A DNA stretch of 64,000 bases from Oidiodendron maius Zn (taxonomy: Eukaryota > Ascomycota > Leotiomycetes > Myxotrichaceae), in contig KN832897.1 in assembly GCA_000827325.1 (NCBI GenBank), positions 1-64,000 of the forward strand. Direction: 5' to 3'. This document shows positions 35,470 through 46,035 of this stretch, piece after piece. Made by a program: the position numbers and the translations under genes. Numbering within the stretch: position 1 is the stretch's first letter; every line of letters begins with the position of its first letter. The notes under the pieces were generated by a model. The model searched no databases. It was not told where the DNA came from and saw only the letters and a program-made list of their open reading frames with translations.

Positions 35470-35959
35470 TCCTAGCGATCTATGAAATGTTATCAGAGAA
35501 AATTCCTAGACTCGTTATAGGAGCGGGTAATGAAAGCTGCAGCTGAACAGTGAAAGCGATACTCTGAGAGCGAAACTTCGCATCTGGGTAGGAGGTTGGA
35601 AGATCAAGAGGTTCGTGAGTGGTATGTGTGGCAGAGCAGGGCCAGTCGCCTGCCCAATTAAGGAGTGGCGCCATTAAAAGTAATACCTGCGCATATTAAA
35701 TACTTGAAGCAATCGTCGCTGCGTCGTCACACCAATTCTCTAATGCTGTGAGACGACGATATCACCCCATCTTCGCTTAGCACCGGATTTCACTCGGCAC
35801 ACTTAGAAGCATATTGAATAATGGTATAGTGGTAGCACTTCAAACTAAGAATATAGATATGAAGCAATCGATAGGCATATAATATTTACTTGACGCACAT
35901 CTAAGAAATTTAATAACTAAAGAAGGGTTAAATTTTCAATTTTTCACAGTGGAGGGAAC
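35470..35959. other. Intergenic region
   Basis: About 490 bases, AT-rich to the right. No gene is supported. Confidence 0.5.
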
Positions 35960-36145
35960 GCGGGGTTAAACGAAAGCTGATACTTGTACTGTACAGTAGT
36001 CAGCCGCTAAAGCCGTAGCGTCAGTAAGCCTATAGTTGGCGTATAGCTGGTTCTTAGTTACTCCAGCATACATCTCCTTAATCCTACCTGGGACTACTAC
36101 TTCTCCGCCTGCAGGACGGGCAATACGATACTCCTTTTTTGTCCA

Positions 36146-36179
<34 letters not shown>

Positions 36180-36620
36180 CCCACTCTTTATTCCCGTGTA
36201 TTCGAGCGCTAGCCGATACTCTGTCTCGAACCAGTCGCGGAGATCTTTCTTAGAATGCATATCGGCGCGGTGGCTCGCAATAGGCTTCGTCTTAATCGTG
36301 TGCAATTTGGAGGCATTTTGAAGCTATATTTGGAGCCATCGCCAGGTTAGTAGAGACTTCTTCTCTTGGTATCGAAGGCATATAGCACAATTGTGTAGTA
36401 TCTGTTTCGTGGGCCGTATCCCTCTGTCCGTAGCGTATTGGGTCATAGCTCGGTGTTGATCAGGCCATAGAATCTTATTCTGGCCAGCCCCACCAGACTT
36501 CGTTCCTTTCTTCCTTCACTTTCGCTCACGCCCCCAAGCTTGTTGAATAGTGTAGCCGCACTGCATTCGTGGCTTTTCTCATCAAGGTTCTTAGGCAGCT
36601 ACTGCAGAGCCTGTGCCATT
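35960..36620 (-). mobile_element. pogo/Tigger-type DNA transposon relic
   Basis: On the minus strand, pieces in shifting frames recall fungal Tigger-like DDE transposases: KKDLRDWFETEY followed by YTGIKSG, then a segment corresponding to NIYNMDEKG, then RIARPAGGEVVVP and IKEMYAGV. It is a fragment without recognised ends and is disrupted by frameshifts and a TA microsatellite. It is a dead copy. Confidence 0.55.
36149..36176. repeat. (TA)n microsatellite
   Basis: About 14 perfect TA units lie inside the transposase relic, at the codons that would specify the IYN(M)D motif. Confidence 0.9.
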
Positions 36621-37045
36621 TTGACATCATTAGGTTAGTCCTGGTTATAGGTACTCTTGCTTATAGAGCTTAATTGAGCCATTTCAATAGCTATTTAAAG
36701 AGTTGATTAATTATGTTGGTGGGAATTCCATATAAAATAAAAAAGAGCATCAACCTGCTTTCGCCGACTATAAGCTGGGGCCTCTAGGTAGGAGTGACGC
36801 TAAGGCTTTAGCAGCCTCTTAGATTAAGCCTGCCAATCATTAAGCAGTATGGGATCACATGGTCATTGCTGATTGCCAAGACCGAAATCGCCTCAGCGCT
36901 GTCTCTTCCAGGCTCCAAAAGTTGAGATTTGTTTGCGAGGATGGCTATATCTTCGTCGCTGTCTGTGCTTCGGAATATTGATCTATAGCATGGCTTGCCC
37001 AACCTGCTGCAGCTTGCTTGACCAGCTTGCCCCGCAACGATCTCG
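36621..37045. other. Intergenic, upstream of regulator 4
   Basis: About 425 bases before the regulator 4 start; likely promoter. No operator was recognised. Confidence 0.5.
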
Positions 37046-38854
37046 ATGCTGATGGCTTCGACCGAGGCCAATAGAAATGAAAGAAACTCGAGCTCGAGTC
37101 CACAACACCCCAACGTCGCTCGAACAGCAAACCTTCACTACCGAGGTCGCGTTCGGACTGGGTGCCTTACATGCAGGGTCAGAAAGGTCAGATGCGATGA
37201 GCGGCAACCTCATTGTTCCAATTGTACCAGGCTAAACCGAACATGCATTTACAAGACCAAAACTACCCATCAACCGGCACCGAAGCTAGTAGGCACGGCG
37301 CTCGAGAACAATACCCGTCTATCACCTCAGGCAAGAACAAGGCCAGATGTCGACTTGTCCACGCAGAACGGCAAAAGTACAGATCAATTAGATTCGGAGC
37401 AACTATTCATTTCCGCCCCATCTTCTTCTGGCATCTCTCACAGTCCTGGAGTTGACGATGTGGGACAGCCACCGGTGGACTTTTTCTTCTCACCTGTCAG
37501 CATGGAAATTCCTAGCGAGAACTTATCATCTAGCAGAACAGACGACCTGAGCATCATCGAGTCCCCTTCTACCCGATTTCGAATGGCTTCTCAAGACATC
37601 TATTTGTGTACGACAATCGATTTCTTGGCAGCTGTCGAAGCGCCAACTCCATCATTTTCCTATTTCGTGGAAGAGATCAACCTTGCTATCATCTCACCCT
37701 TTGACGAAGAGAATTGGACCAGGATGAAAACTCATGTAGCTGAGCTCAGCGTACACGATAAAACCATAGCCGCAGCCACATTGGCCGTTCAAGCACGTTA
37801 TCTCGCCCAGATCCATGGATTGCCCACATCCCATTCGATGGCGGTATACCACGATGCTAGAATCAGGTTCGAAGCAAGCTTACAGGACGGAACTCAGGAC
37901 TTCAACGCAATCCTAATCATTGCGTTCCTATTGTGCTTGTTCGAATTGGCGGACCCTAGCGATGCAGGCACGATATTCGGCCAATGCGAGGGAAATTTTG
38001 TGCAGCGGATGACGGCTTGGTCCCTACACGATTGTCATACGCCGCTATCTTTACGAATTGGGGCGTGGCTTCAAATTTTCCATGCAGCTGCAAGACGTGG
38101 AGGAGGCCCGGGACTCTTGTCTGACGCAGTTGCCGGCCTTCTGCCTGATCAGACTATAGGAACTCCCAGTCTCTCCGCACTTGATAGCCACACAGATGCA
38201 CGAACTTCCATCTATGATGTAGTGAAGGCTCCGATCTTCACATTTTACTTGGAGCTTCAGAAGATTTCCACTCAGGTCGCAAATTTGAGCCACTATCATC
38301 GATCACGAACTACCAGTGCAGATCAAGAAGAAGTTTCTGAAATCATGACGGATATCAGAAACAAAATCTTCTTTTTGTGGCAATCCCGCCCAGGTCCGAT
38401 GCAATTAAACCCAGGCGAGCTCCGAGCCCAGTTCTCTCCCGCCATCGCAGAACCAATGATTACTTTGATAGGACTGTGTATTGCAGCATACTATACAGAG
38501 ATTGTCGAGATTGGACGCACTCTGAGCGATCCTCCACTTGCATCGGCCGAGGCAAAGCAAGCCATGTATCAGATTCGCCATATTATCGAAGGTGACTGGA
38601 ATGCCTCGAGCGGAGCCAAACTCAGCCCAGGCTATCTTCGGCCATTGTTTTTATATGCAATCGAGAGTATCCGTATAGATGATTCGCAGTGGGCAGTGGA
38701 ACGCTTGAAAGATATCAAAAGCCCCATCAGCCGAAGTGATTTCTTCGCATTTTACGCAAAGTCTCTTGCAGAAGCGCAGAGGTTGAAGAGAAGGCGGGTA
38801 ACGACGAAATATTTTTGCCATCAACTATTTGGTGTACCCCCACCTTTCCTATAG
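37046..38854 (+). CDS. Zn2Cys6 transcription factor (regulator 4)
   Basis: A single exon codes for 602 aa. Near residues 40-68 lies an intact zinc cluster, C-x2-C-x6-C-x6-C-x2-C-x6-C (CLTCRVRKVRC ... CSNCTRLNRTC), preceded by basic RGRVRTG. A Ser/Thr/Pro-rich linker and then a long helical regulator domain (fungal_trans_2-like) follow, ending in a basic KRRRVTTKYF near the C-terminus. Unlike regulators 1-3 it has no intron in the zinc cluster. Its stop lies 348 bases from the 3' end of the bifunctional terpene synthase, with which it is convergent. This makes it the best candidate for a cluster-specific activator, by position only. Confidence 0.92.
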   Translation: MLMASTEANRNERNSSSSPQHPNVARTANLHYRGRVRTGCLTCRVRKVRCDERQPHCSNCTRLNRTCIYKTKTTHQPAPKLVGTALENNTRLSPQARTRPDVDLSTQNGKSTDQLDSEQLFISAPSSSGISHSPGVDDVGQPPVDFFFSPVSMEIPSENLSSSRTDDLSIIESPSTRFRMASQDIYLCTTIDFLAAVEAPTPSFSYFVEEINLAIISPFDEENWTRMKTHVAELSVHDKTIAAATLAVQARYLAQIHGLPTSHSMAVYHDARIRFEASLQDGTQDFNAILIIAFLLCLFELADPSDAGTIFGQCEGNFVQRMTAWSLHDCHTPLSLRIGAWLQIFHAAARRGGGPGLLSDAVAGLLPDQTIGTPSLSALDSHTDARTSIYDVVKAPIFTFYLELQKISTQVANLSHYHRSRTTSADQEEVSEIMTDIRNKIFFLWQSRPGPMQLNPGELRAQFSPAIAEPMITLIGLCIAAYYTEIVEIGRTLSDPPLASAEAKQAMYQIRHIIEGDWNASSGAKLSPGYLRPLFLYAIESIRIDDSQWAVERLKDIKSPISRSDFFAFYAKSLAEAQRLKRRRVTTKYFCHQLFGVPPPFL

Positions 38855-39202
38855 CATGACGGGCAACTGAGTTCTTTACATTCTAATCATCATACCCAAA
38901 GCTGAAAACTGCAACGAATTTACTTGTCTCTACTATCCGATAAGCCATTCCCATACTACTAGTAGATTTCTACTCCCCAAAATATACCCCCGGCTCCGTT
39001 ATTACCAGTAGATTTCTATTACCCAAGCAACTCTCCCAATCTACTATGATTGTGAGGGTTTGACCTGTAGTGCCTTAGTCAACGTGACTCTGGATTCCTT
39101 TATACATGAAAAATCTGTTTATAATTACTTTAATAATTCTTAATAAAACGAAGTATATAACTTATAGGTTATCTAGAGGGATATTATAAGCAGATTATAT
39201 AA
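38855..39202. other. Intergenic, convergent 3' ends
   Basis: About 350 bases. Two similar words, AGTAGATTTCTACT and AGTAGATTTCTATT, occur at about 38961-39020. No gene is supported. Confidence 0.5.
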
Positions 39203-41853
39203 CTAAACCTTCAATGCTAGAATTAATGTCCTTAGCCTTTTATTAATCCCTATCTTAACCTCAACTTCATCTAGTGTCTGCAAAAGAGCGTTATAAAGCT
39301 CAGTGATAACGTTTCGCACGTAAACAAGGCTACTAGCAGCCTTCATTTCAAGCAGGATATAAGACTTGATTTCTGGAGAAAGATCGCCTGTAGTAAAACT
39401 GCCTCGACGGAATATCAGTCCACGAATGCGGTCTGCCGCGGGACTATGTTGTAGTGTATATATTAAAGGGAGAGATAATTTGCCTTCTGATAGATCATCG
39501 CAGAATCCTTTCTTGGCCGTGTACTAGGAGAGAGATTAAACGATATTCAAGCAAGGAATTTAGTGGGGACGCCCAAATTAGAGAACTTACTTCATCAGAT
39601 GTTAGATTTTGATAGTCGTCTCGTATCTGATAAAACCTGCCGAGTAAGGTAATGAGATGGATTAGTTTGTCCATGTGGGATGGTGGAGCGGAGGCTTCGA
39701 TAGCTATCAACTTTAGTGCAATCCGGAAGAAGCCTCCAGTCTTATTGTCGATCATGATGAGATAATCATTCATAGATGGGCATTGACCATGAAACTTCCA
39801 GTAGAGGTCAAGACTTTGACCGAAACTCAAGACCTCCAGTTCTTCTATAAGGAGAATTAGCTGATAAGGATATCTTTCCCCCCATGAAGTCTACGAACCA
39901 AGATACACATTTCGGCATTCACTGGGGTACTGTAGTTGCTCTACTAGTCTACAGGCTCTGATGCAGAGATAAGTGGCACTGTTGACGGTCTGGCTCGTAC
40001 CGTATATGATATGTGCAGCGGGCCTTCCGCGTCGCAACTGTGACCCGTCCTCGATATCGTCTAGCCTACTCATTTGAATCGTGGTTTGATTAGTACCTTC
40101 ACGGACGAACGATTCCCAGGGCATACCCACAATAGACTGCCATTGAACAAAATGGTAGTCGTTTCTTTAATAATATCCACAGAAGTATCGGGGAGTTCGA
40201 ACCAGGACCGCAATGCATCAATGAATCTGGCAATGGTTCTCTTGCCGGGGAGTGATTTGATGTAGTTATAAGGCGCCGTGCAGATCTTCTCAATGCAATA
40301 AGTAACAGACTTAAAAGGGAAGCACTATTGTACGATTCAATTTCGCAGTAGCTTACCTCCTTTGCAAGAGCCTTCTTGAAAGGGCTGAGGATATCAAGCT
40401 CTGATGTAGCATGTCCCTCAATGCTGAGCAACTTCTGATATAAGGGATTGCCGCCATTTGTCAAGGATTTAGTTTCCGATTTTTGTTCCGAAGTTTGGAT
40501 ATGTTTTTCTAGAGCGAAGGCTGCAGGCGGTGGGTAAGATTGAAGTTTTCGGAGGCCACTTGAAGGATTTCCAATCAGTTGGGCACGCTCTTTTTTTGCT
40601 GTGGTAAGGTCTGTACAATGATAGCGCTCTGCATGCGACATCCAGTAGTTCAATCCACCAAAGAATAACATGCCTGTAACAACATAGAGTCTCAAATGAT
40701 CAGACACAGCACTACCAGGGTTTTCCCACCCCATGTATTCGTCTAGCGCCTGCTTTTCCAAGGTCCGAATCTCTTGCTTTAGAATATGTTCAGCTTCTTC
40801 CTCTGTATAGCCGTAACTAGTCATCAGGAGCGCCACTGCATTCTGCATCATGTCAAGGGTGCCCGCTTTGGCATGGGCGTCAAACTCTTTACGGAAGCTG
40901 TAGATATCATTGAGTATTGAGGCGCTTAGAGAGGCCTTTCGTAGGAAATGGTCTACTGAGTCTTTCTCCTGCTGGGAGACTTCAAAGCCATGAATGTAAC
41001 CAGCTAGTCTCAAATATAGACTTGCATATCAAAAGACTCCGTTAGCACAGCGGAGAAATTGACTGCGAGAGAAAAATACAAACGTACATGACGCCTGAGC
41101 TCAATTGCCTATGCTCCTTGTAATCTTCGAAAGACATATCAAGTCGAATCTGCGTAGGTTGAGAATTGAACACATCTAGTAAGATCGAAGGCAATGTTTC
41201 GGGATTATAGGCAAAACCCTCGGCTCGGATGTCCAACCAGGCCTGGAGGGTCAGCTCATTGATTTTGAACTCGCATGGTGCGAGCTTTCCAGTGGCAAAC
41301 AGAGATGCACCTGCGAGGTTTGCGTCCTCGATGATGGCTTCATGCTGTTCAGGGATTAGAAATGGCTAAATAAAAGACCTTACTCTTATCAAGGAGGTGG
41401 AGGAAGAGAAAGTTAAAGGGTGGGGAATCCAAACACTCACAGACTTTTTATCGAGGACATCTGTGGCATCTGTACAATGAAGAATGAGAACAATCCGTCT
41501 ATTGATAGGACTATGATAGAAGCTATATACCTACCATCCCAGTAGCATATAAACTCATAGAGTCTAACCATCAAAGGAATCAGGGGTGGCGGTAAATCGG
41601 GGAAAAGCCACGAAACAGCATGTCCTCGTGAGGTTATACCACCATAAACAGCCAAGTCTCTGGATTCGATCCCCAATGCCTCTACCCATTCCTTGGTAGC
41701 TGAAGCTGCTGGTTCTATGGCTATGTTTATAAATTTGGAGACTCGCAAAGGAAGTATACTATAGTGATTGTCCAGTGGAAAGCCGCTGAGGTCGGCAGGG
41801 TCGGAGTATTTGAAGGGGTAACCCAAGAAATCGGTCATTTTATTGTTATTCAT
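39203..41853 (-). CDS. Bifunctional terpene synthase (class I cyclase fused to prenyltransferase)
   Basis: Eight exons on the minus strand (41853-41535, 41469-41441, 41344-41088, 41020-40357, 40285-40131, 40065-39899, 39844-39591, 39523-39203) join in exact frame to 721 aa, the size of fusicoccadiene/ophiobolin-F-synthase-like chimeras. The N-terminal cyclase (about residues 1-330) has WDDATDVLD, a D-D-x-x-D metal motif built across introns 1 and 2, and NDIYSFRKE, the Asn-Ser-Glu metal motif. The C-terminal all-E prenyltransferase (from about 430) shows [29 protein letters not shown] (first Asp motif), RDDYQNL (second) and [17 protein letters not shown]. It should make GGPP or GFPP from IPP and allylic diphosphates and cyclise it to a di- or sesterterpene. 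The usual His before the first Asp motif (LHNxSLL) is Phe here. An alternative start is 41838. Confidence 0.95.
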
Positions 41854-42828
41854 TTGCGCAGGTTGGAAAAATTGCAAAGATACTACATCAATTTATTGAA
41901 ATAGAAAAATTATCAAGCCGCAGTCGTACCGTCCTTCAAGTATCTTTCGACCACAGGAGTATCAATGACGAGTGCTTGGGTTCGGGCGGATAGGACAGGA
42001 GAAAGAGGGGGGGAGGCGGTGAGAGAGAGAAAGAGAGAGAGCTCTGATATAGTAATTAGATTTAGTAAAGCAGTACAGTAAATTCGTATTACAACCTTGT
42101 AGTACTAAAATTACTCTATAGCCCTTCAGGATCATGATCTCCAGCACTAGCGAAGCCTTGCTGCGGACACTATCACAAATAGTGCTGTTCCCGTTCAATA
42201 ACCGAGTAGTGATTGGTTATAAAGACGGCATAATAGCAATGCATACTTGCGGTAACTCCTTGCGGTAATTTAGACTTATTTTCAACCACTTTGACAGAAA
42301 CTCAACCGTGTCTGTTCAAAAACGGCTAGCGTCTCAATAGTATGCTAGAATAGGAAGGTAGAAATTCCCTTCAGCTGAGCCATGCTCCAGAGGATTGGTC
42401 TAAATCTATATAGTACTCCATTTCCGAAAGTAAATTTTTTCGTTGCGGGTTAGCTTCAGCCACTACAGCCAGCCACGGTACGTATCGCTGCATAGAATTT
42501 CAATACAAGCAAGTATGTCACAAGTCATAAGCCAATAACAGCCAGCAACGTGTATACAAGAATGCTAAAACGGCCTTTCGATACTACACTCCGTAGTAAC
42601 CGCTAATCATCAGATAACAACTCATCACACAGGTAGCGCGATGAAGGGTCGATGTTTGGGGTCCTTCACGAAGCATACTCCGCACTTACGACGATTATAA
42701 AAAAAATGCCATGACGATTATAGTCTCTTCCCATTACTAAAAGTTGTCGAGCTATCGGTTATTTCATCATCTCCAAAATACTAGACAAGAGATTATATTT
42801 TTAAAAGCAAGTCACAAGCCGCTTTAAT
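41854..42828. promoter_or_regulatory. Divergent promoter, terpene synthase and secreted protein
   Basis: About 975 bases separate the two starts. It includes a purine-rich GA tract at about 42000-42040. No known operator was recognised. Confidence 0.5.
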
Positions 42829-43377
42829 ATGCGCTTCTTCACTACTACCAGTGTTACCGCGCTCCTATGCAGCAACTTCGTTTCTGCTCTCTTTGACTAC
42901 ATCACCCCTCTAGCATGTCTCAATGCGAAGACTGTGTTTGAGCAGATAGATACCGACCAACTGGTTGGTATATGGAACAACACTGTCTGTAGCAAGGGCT
43001 GTCAACCCAAGGTGTCCGAGTACCAAAGTCTACGTGACACCTACCTCATCCCAGCCCTCATGACCGAGGTTGAGAAAATGGGCAACGCAAACCTGACTCC
43101 TTACTATATTTCGCTCATGGACAGCTTCTACGAGATGGCCGAAAACACGTGCGGAGCGGGAGATTCGCAGAGCCTCTGTCAGGATCCCTCGCAGCTTAAG
43201 GCCGTCGCCAAGTGTGTACAGAGCAATGGCTGGTCTCTGGCTCTGTCGAATGTTTTAAACTTGCTTCCTATTATGTTGGCGAATCCTTGCCAGAATGTGG
43301 TTGATTACATTTCCAGCCCTGAAGTTTTTAAGGCGACGCTTCCTGCCTACTTTGAGAACTATGCGGCGAACTGCTAG
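42829..43377 (+). CDS. Small cysteine-rich secreted protein of unknown function
   Basis: A single exon codes for 182 aa. The first about 20 residues (RFFTTTSVTALLCSNFVSA) form a signal peptide. The mature part holds eight Cys, which could form four disulfides, including CSKGC and a C-terminal Cys as last residue. Two to three N-x-T sites suggest glycosylation. There is no transmembrane segment and no recognised domain; the helical, acidic composition and size resemble fungal effector candidates or small secreted proteins. It sits between terpene synthase and methyltransferase. Whether it belongs to the cluster is not clear. Confidence 0.8.
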   Translation: MRFFTTTSVTALLCSNFVSALFDYITPLACLNAKTVFEQIDTDQLVGIWNNTVCSKGCQPKVSEYQSLRDTYLIPALMTEVEKMGNANLTPYYISLMDSFYEMAENTCGAGDSQSLCQDPSQLKAVAKCVQSNGWSLALSNVLNLLPIMLANPCQNVVDYISSPEVFKATLPAYFENYAANC

Positions 43378-43721
43378 AATAATTTGTAGGACACTGATTT
43401 CTATCACAATCCTAATTCCTACATCTTTAATAGAGTGCTAATCAATAATTAGTCGACTCACAAGATCCTGTCATGGACCTAAGATCACAGACACTACAGC
43501 TCTGTAGTATACCTCTATACAGCTTCGTTTACACTATATAATCCCCTCGCATGTATATAAATGGCTTCTCTGCCTTCCTCTCCTTTTCTCTTCAGTTCGT
43601 TCTCGAGTTATGACAGTTAATAGCTGAATATACCTTTGAATCCACCTCTTCAAGGCCTTTCTTGCAGACTAGGGTTCGTTGAATGTCCCCATCCCAATTT
43701 TTCTAAAAATTTCCCTTGCAT
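43378..43721. other. Intergenic region
   Basis: About 340 bases of AT-rich sequence after the secreted protein gene. No gene is supported. Confidence 0.5.
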
Positions 43722-43806
43722 CATTAAGGTTTATACACAATATAGTACTCAACTTAATATAGCTATAACTACTATATATTGATAATATTTCTATATAACT
43801 TATAGA
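43722..43806 (+). mobile_element. LTR fragment fossil
   Basis: This stretch aligns by eye with 3261-3345, sharing the word ACTTAATATAGCTA and most flanking bases, with mainly C-to-T type differences as RIP would cause. It is a solo or truncated LTR end of the same copia-like family. Confidence 0.55.
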
Positions 43807-43814
43807 TAAAGTAG

Positions 43815-43934
43815 CCTGGATGGCGCAGTGGTCGTGCGCCTGGGTCCCAAAAGTCATCATCGAACCTAATAGGTCTCGCCCACCCTATTTAAACCTGTGA
43901 TGTGAGGGATGTTGGTTCGAATCCAGCTCTAGGT
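43815..43934 (+). repeat. tRNA-like sequence with pol III boxes, possible SINE head
   Basis: TGGCGCAGTGG at 43821-43831 fits an A box, and GGTTCGAATCC at 43914-43924 a B box. A D-stem GCGC/GCGC, a T-stem GTTGG/CCAGC and a mostly paired acceptor stem (CCTGGAT/CTCTAGG) can be drawn. The anticodon arm cannot be closed and U33 is lacking, so a working tRNA is unlikely. A tRNA pseudogene or SINE head fits better. Confidence 0.45.
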
Positions 43935-44008
43935 ACCTCTTCTGTTGCCTCCCAGAAGATGACTAGCTAGTTCACCTAGGACTGCTCCCCCTAGGCCTAG
44001 CTTGAACC

Positions 44009-44114
44009 CGGATTCTGCTCCCGGCTACCACAGCAGCGGTTTTTGCCTAACCGAGAACCTTGGCCCCGGCTTCTGCTCCCGGATACCACAGCAGCGGTCG
44101 CCTAACCGAGAACC
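44009..44114. repeat. Tandem duplication of a ~50-bp unit
   Basis: Units at 44009-44060 and 44067-44114 share TCTGCTCCCGG, then TACCACAGCAGCGGT and GCCTAACCGAGAACCT. They differ by a few substitutions and a short indel. Confidence 0.85.
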
Positions 44115-44130
44115 TGGACAAAACCCTACC

Positions 44131-44156
44131 CTTCTAGAGGGGTGAGCCTCTAGAAG
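44131..44156. repeat. Perfect 10-bp hairpin
   Basis: CTTCTAGAGG and CCTCTAGAAG pair perfectly around a 6-base loop. It lies in the tail of the tRNA-like repeat region and could be part of a folded repeat transcript. Confidence 0.85.
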
Positions 44157-46035
44157 CGACAAGACCAATTCATTGATACGCGACCAAAGAGCTTGAGACT
44201 AGGGTGATAGGGCCCTACAACCGCGACCAATCATGTAGCGAAGCGACCAATCCCCCCGATGGCCATCTAGGAACAGAACTGAGTGAGAGACAGGGCTGGA
44301 CACCAGGGGCAGGGACAGTGGTCTGATCCCAGGAAGAAGGAGGAAGTTTGGTCTAGAGTTGCCACTGGACGAGTTTACCTAGGCCTCCCGATTATTGCCT
44401 GTATTACAAGGGGGTATGCATATCAGTGAGGATTCTTCCGAGAGGTTGCGTTAGCCTTTGTATATAGGACATTATTGTGTAGAAGTACCGCGGCACTAAG
44501 CCATTGCGGAGGACTAATAATAATAATATAGATAAAGTAATAACTATAAATATAGGTATAAAGATATCTTGAGCAGAGGTCGGGTAATGCACAGGTCATA
44601 GTTGGATATCAAGGCGAAACTCAGTTATATTGACTATTGAGTGATGCAGAGACAACTAGTGAGCATAGATACACTGGAGTAAGGACCCCTTTATATAGAC
44701 CTATTAAGTCTCTTACTGACTCACATGCATCCTCTGAATCCTGAGGGACGTATAATATATACTTGAGGCCCTAGTCAATAGGAGTTATAAAGCATGTAAC
44801 TCTAGCTATATATTATATGAACGCTTTTCCCTTCTATTAACTTAAGTGCATATATCCTTTCTCTTACCTCCTAGCTGCTTTCTTTACTTATCCTTTAAGC
44901 GCCTTACTTTACCTATATCTATTAAACGGCATTTCACTAAATGCGACCCTACATTTCCGAATATTACTAGATGCAACCTGACATTTTAATGTAATTTACT
45001 ATACGCGACTTTTGCAATAGGTGCGATCATCTGTATATACCCCATGCCAGTGAGGACGGCATTGGATCGTCTTTAGTTCGTAGCGCTAGGAACAGTTCTA
45101 GCCCCCCCCCCCCCCCCCAAAGCAGCAGGGGAACCCCTCCTAATTCAGGGGGTTAAACACTGCGACCTCGACTTTTTAAGTAAAGAACTAAGGCTTTGGG
45201 CAAATTAAGGCTAAACTCAATTTCTCAAGGACTTAGAAACGAATTTCTTTAAACTCTTAAATAATCATCGTATATACGCTTTTAACTAGTAGTTTTAATT
45301 TTATTTAAAATATTAAGATATGGTTGGGTTTCCAACAGATAGTGTGTTCGCCATGGCGGCCGCCCAGATTTAGTGACTAGGCAATTGGGAGCTTTCTGAA
45401 GCCACCCTTGACGACCGAGGAAAGTTTCTAGCGATAGATAACGCCAACATCCACCAGAACCAACCAAAGCCAGACCCAATTCTCCAAAAGACTATTGCTC
45501 TCTGGCTGAGTACCGCAATAACTTTCTATGTGCTATTACCGCCCTGTCGATGTATTTCTACGACCATTACGGCATTGCAGTGGACAATCCCGGACTTGGA
45601 GGCCCTGTGAAATGAGGCTTGTTATGGGGTCAACTCAGGTTACCGGGAAGCGCAAACTTTGTGTAGATACTGACACAAAAATAAGGCGTATCCTCCGGAA
45701 GGAAGAGCGCATAAAGAGGTGGAAACGAGATTCTACGAAGTGGAAGCACCAATTGCGAAGTCCTCGGCGACCATCTGACAGCTGGGAATAAAGGCCTTGC
45801 ATTTGATACAGCAGCAGCGAACTCCACAGACACTGTAGGTCCGGCTGTTCTTCAGAGACTTGCATATTTCTGACAGCAAATTAGCAGCTTGAATTGACTG
45901 GCGTTTCCTTAAATTAGCCACCCGCTGTTCAATCTATTATTAAGTATCTTTGGATTGGGTGTTTTCAAGCTGCTGGGCTTGGTGACGGCTTCTGGCCATA
46001 AACAACGACACTTATTGAAATGTCAGACGTCCCCG
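44157..46035. other. AT-rich repeat debris
   Basis: About 1.9 kb without a supportable gene. 44756-44800 resembles the reverse strand of about 50690-50725 (shared word CCCTAGTCAATA with flanks). A run of about 18 C lies at about 45102-45118. The sequence is consistent with old, mutated transposon remains. Confidence 0.6.

Noticed and set aside
43815-43934. A functional tRNA gene
   Set aside because: The anticodon arm does not close and U33 is missing, so it is listed as a tRNA-like repeat instead.
45102-45118. Poly-C run as a biological signal
   Set aside because: Homopolymers of this kind are common assembly or slippage products; a second C run lies at about 51301.
45345-45365. GGCGGCCGC word as a further copy of the regulon motif
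   Set aside because: It lacks the AMAGTGG half and does not lie in a gene promoter.
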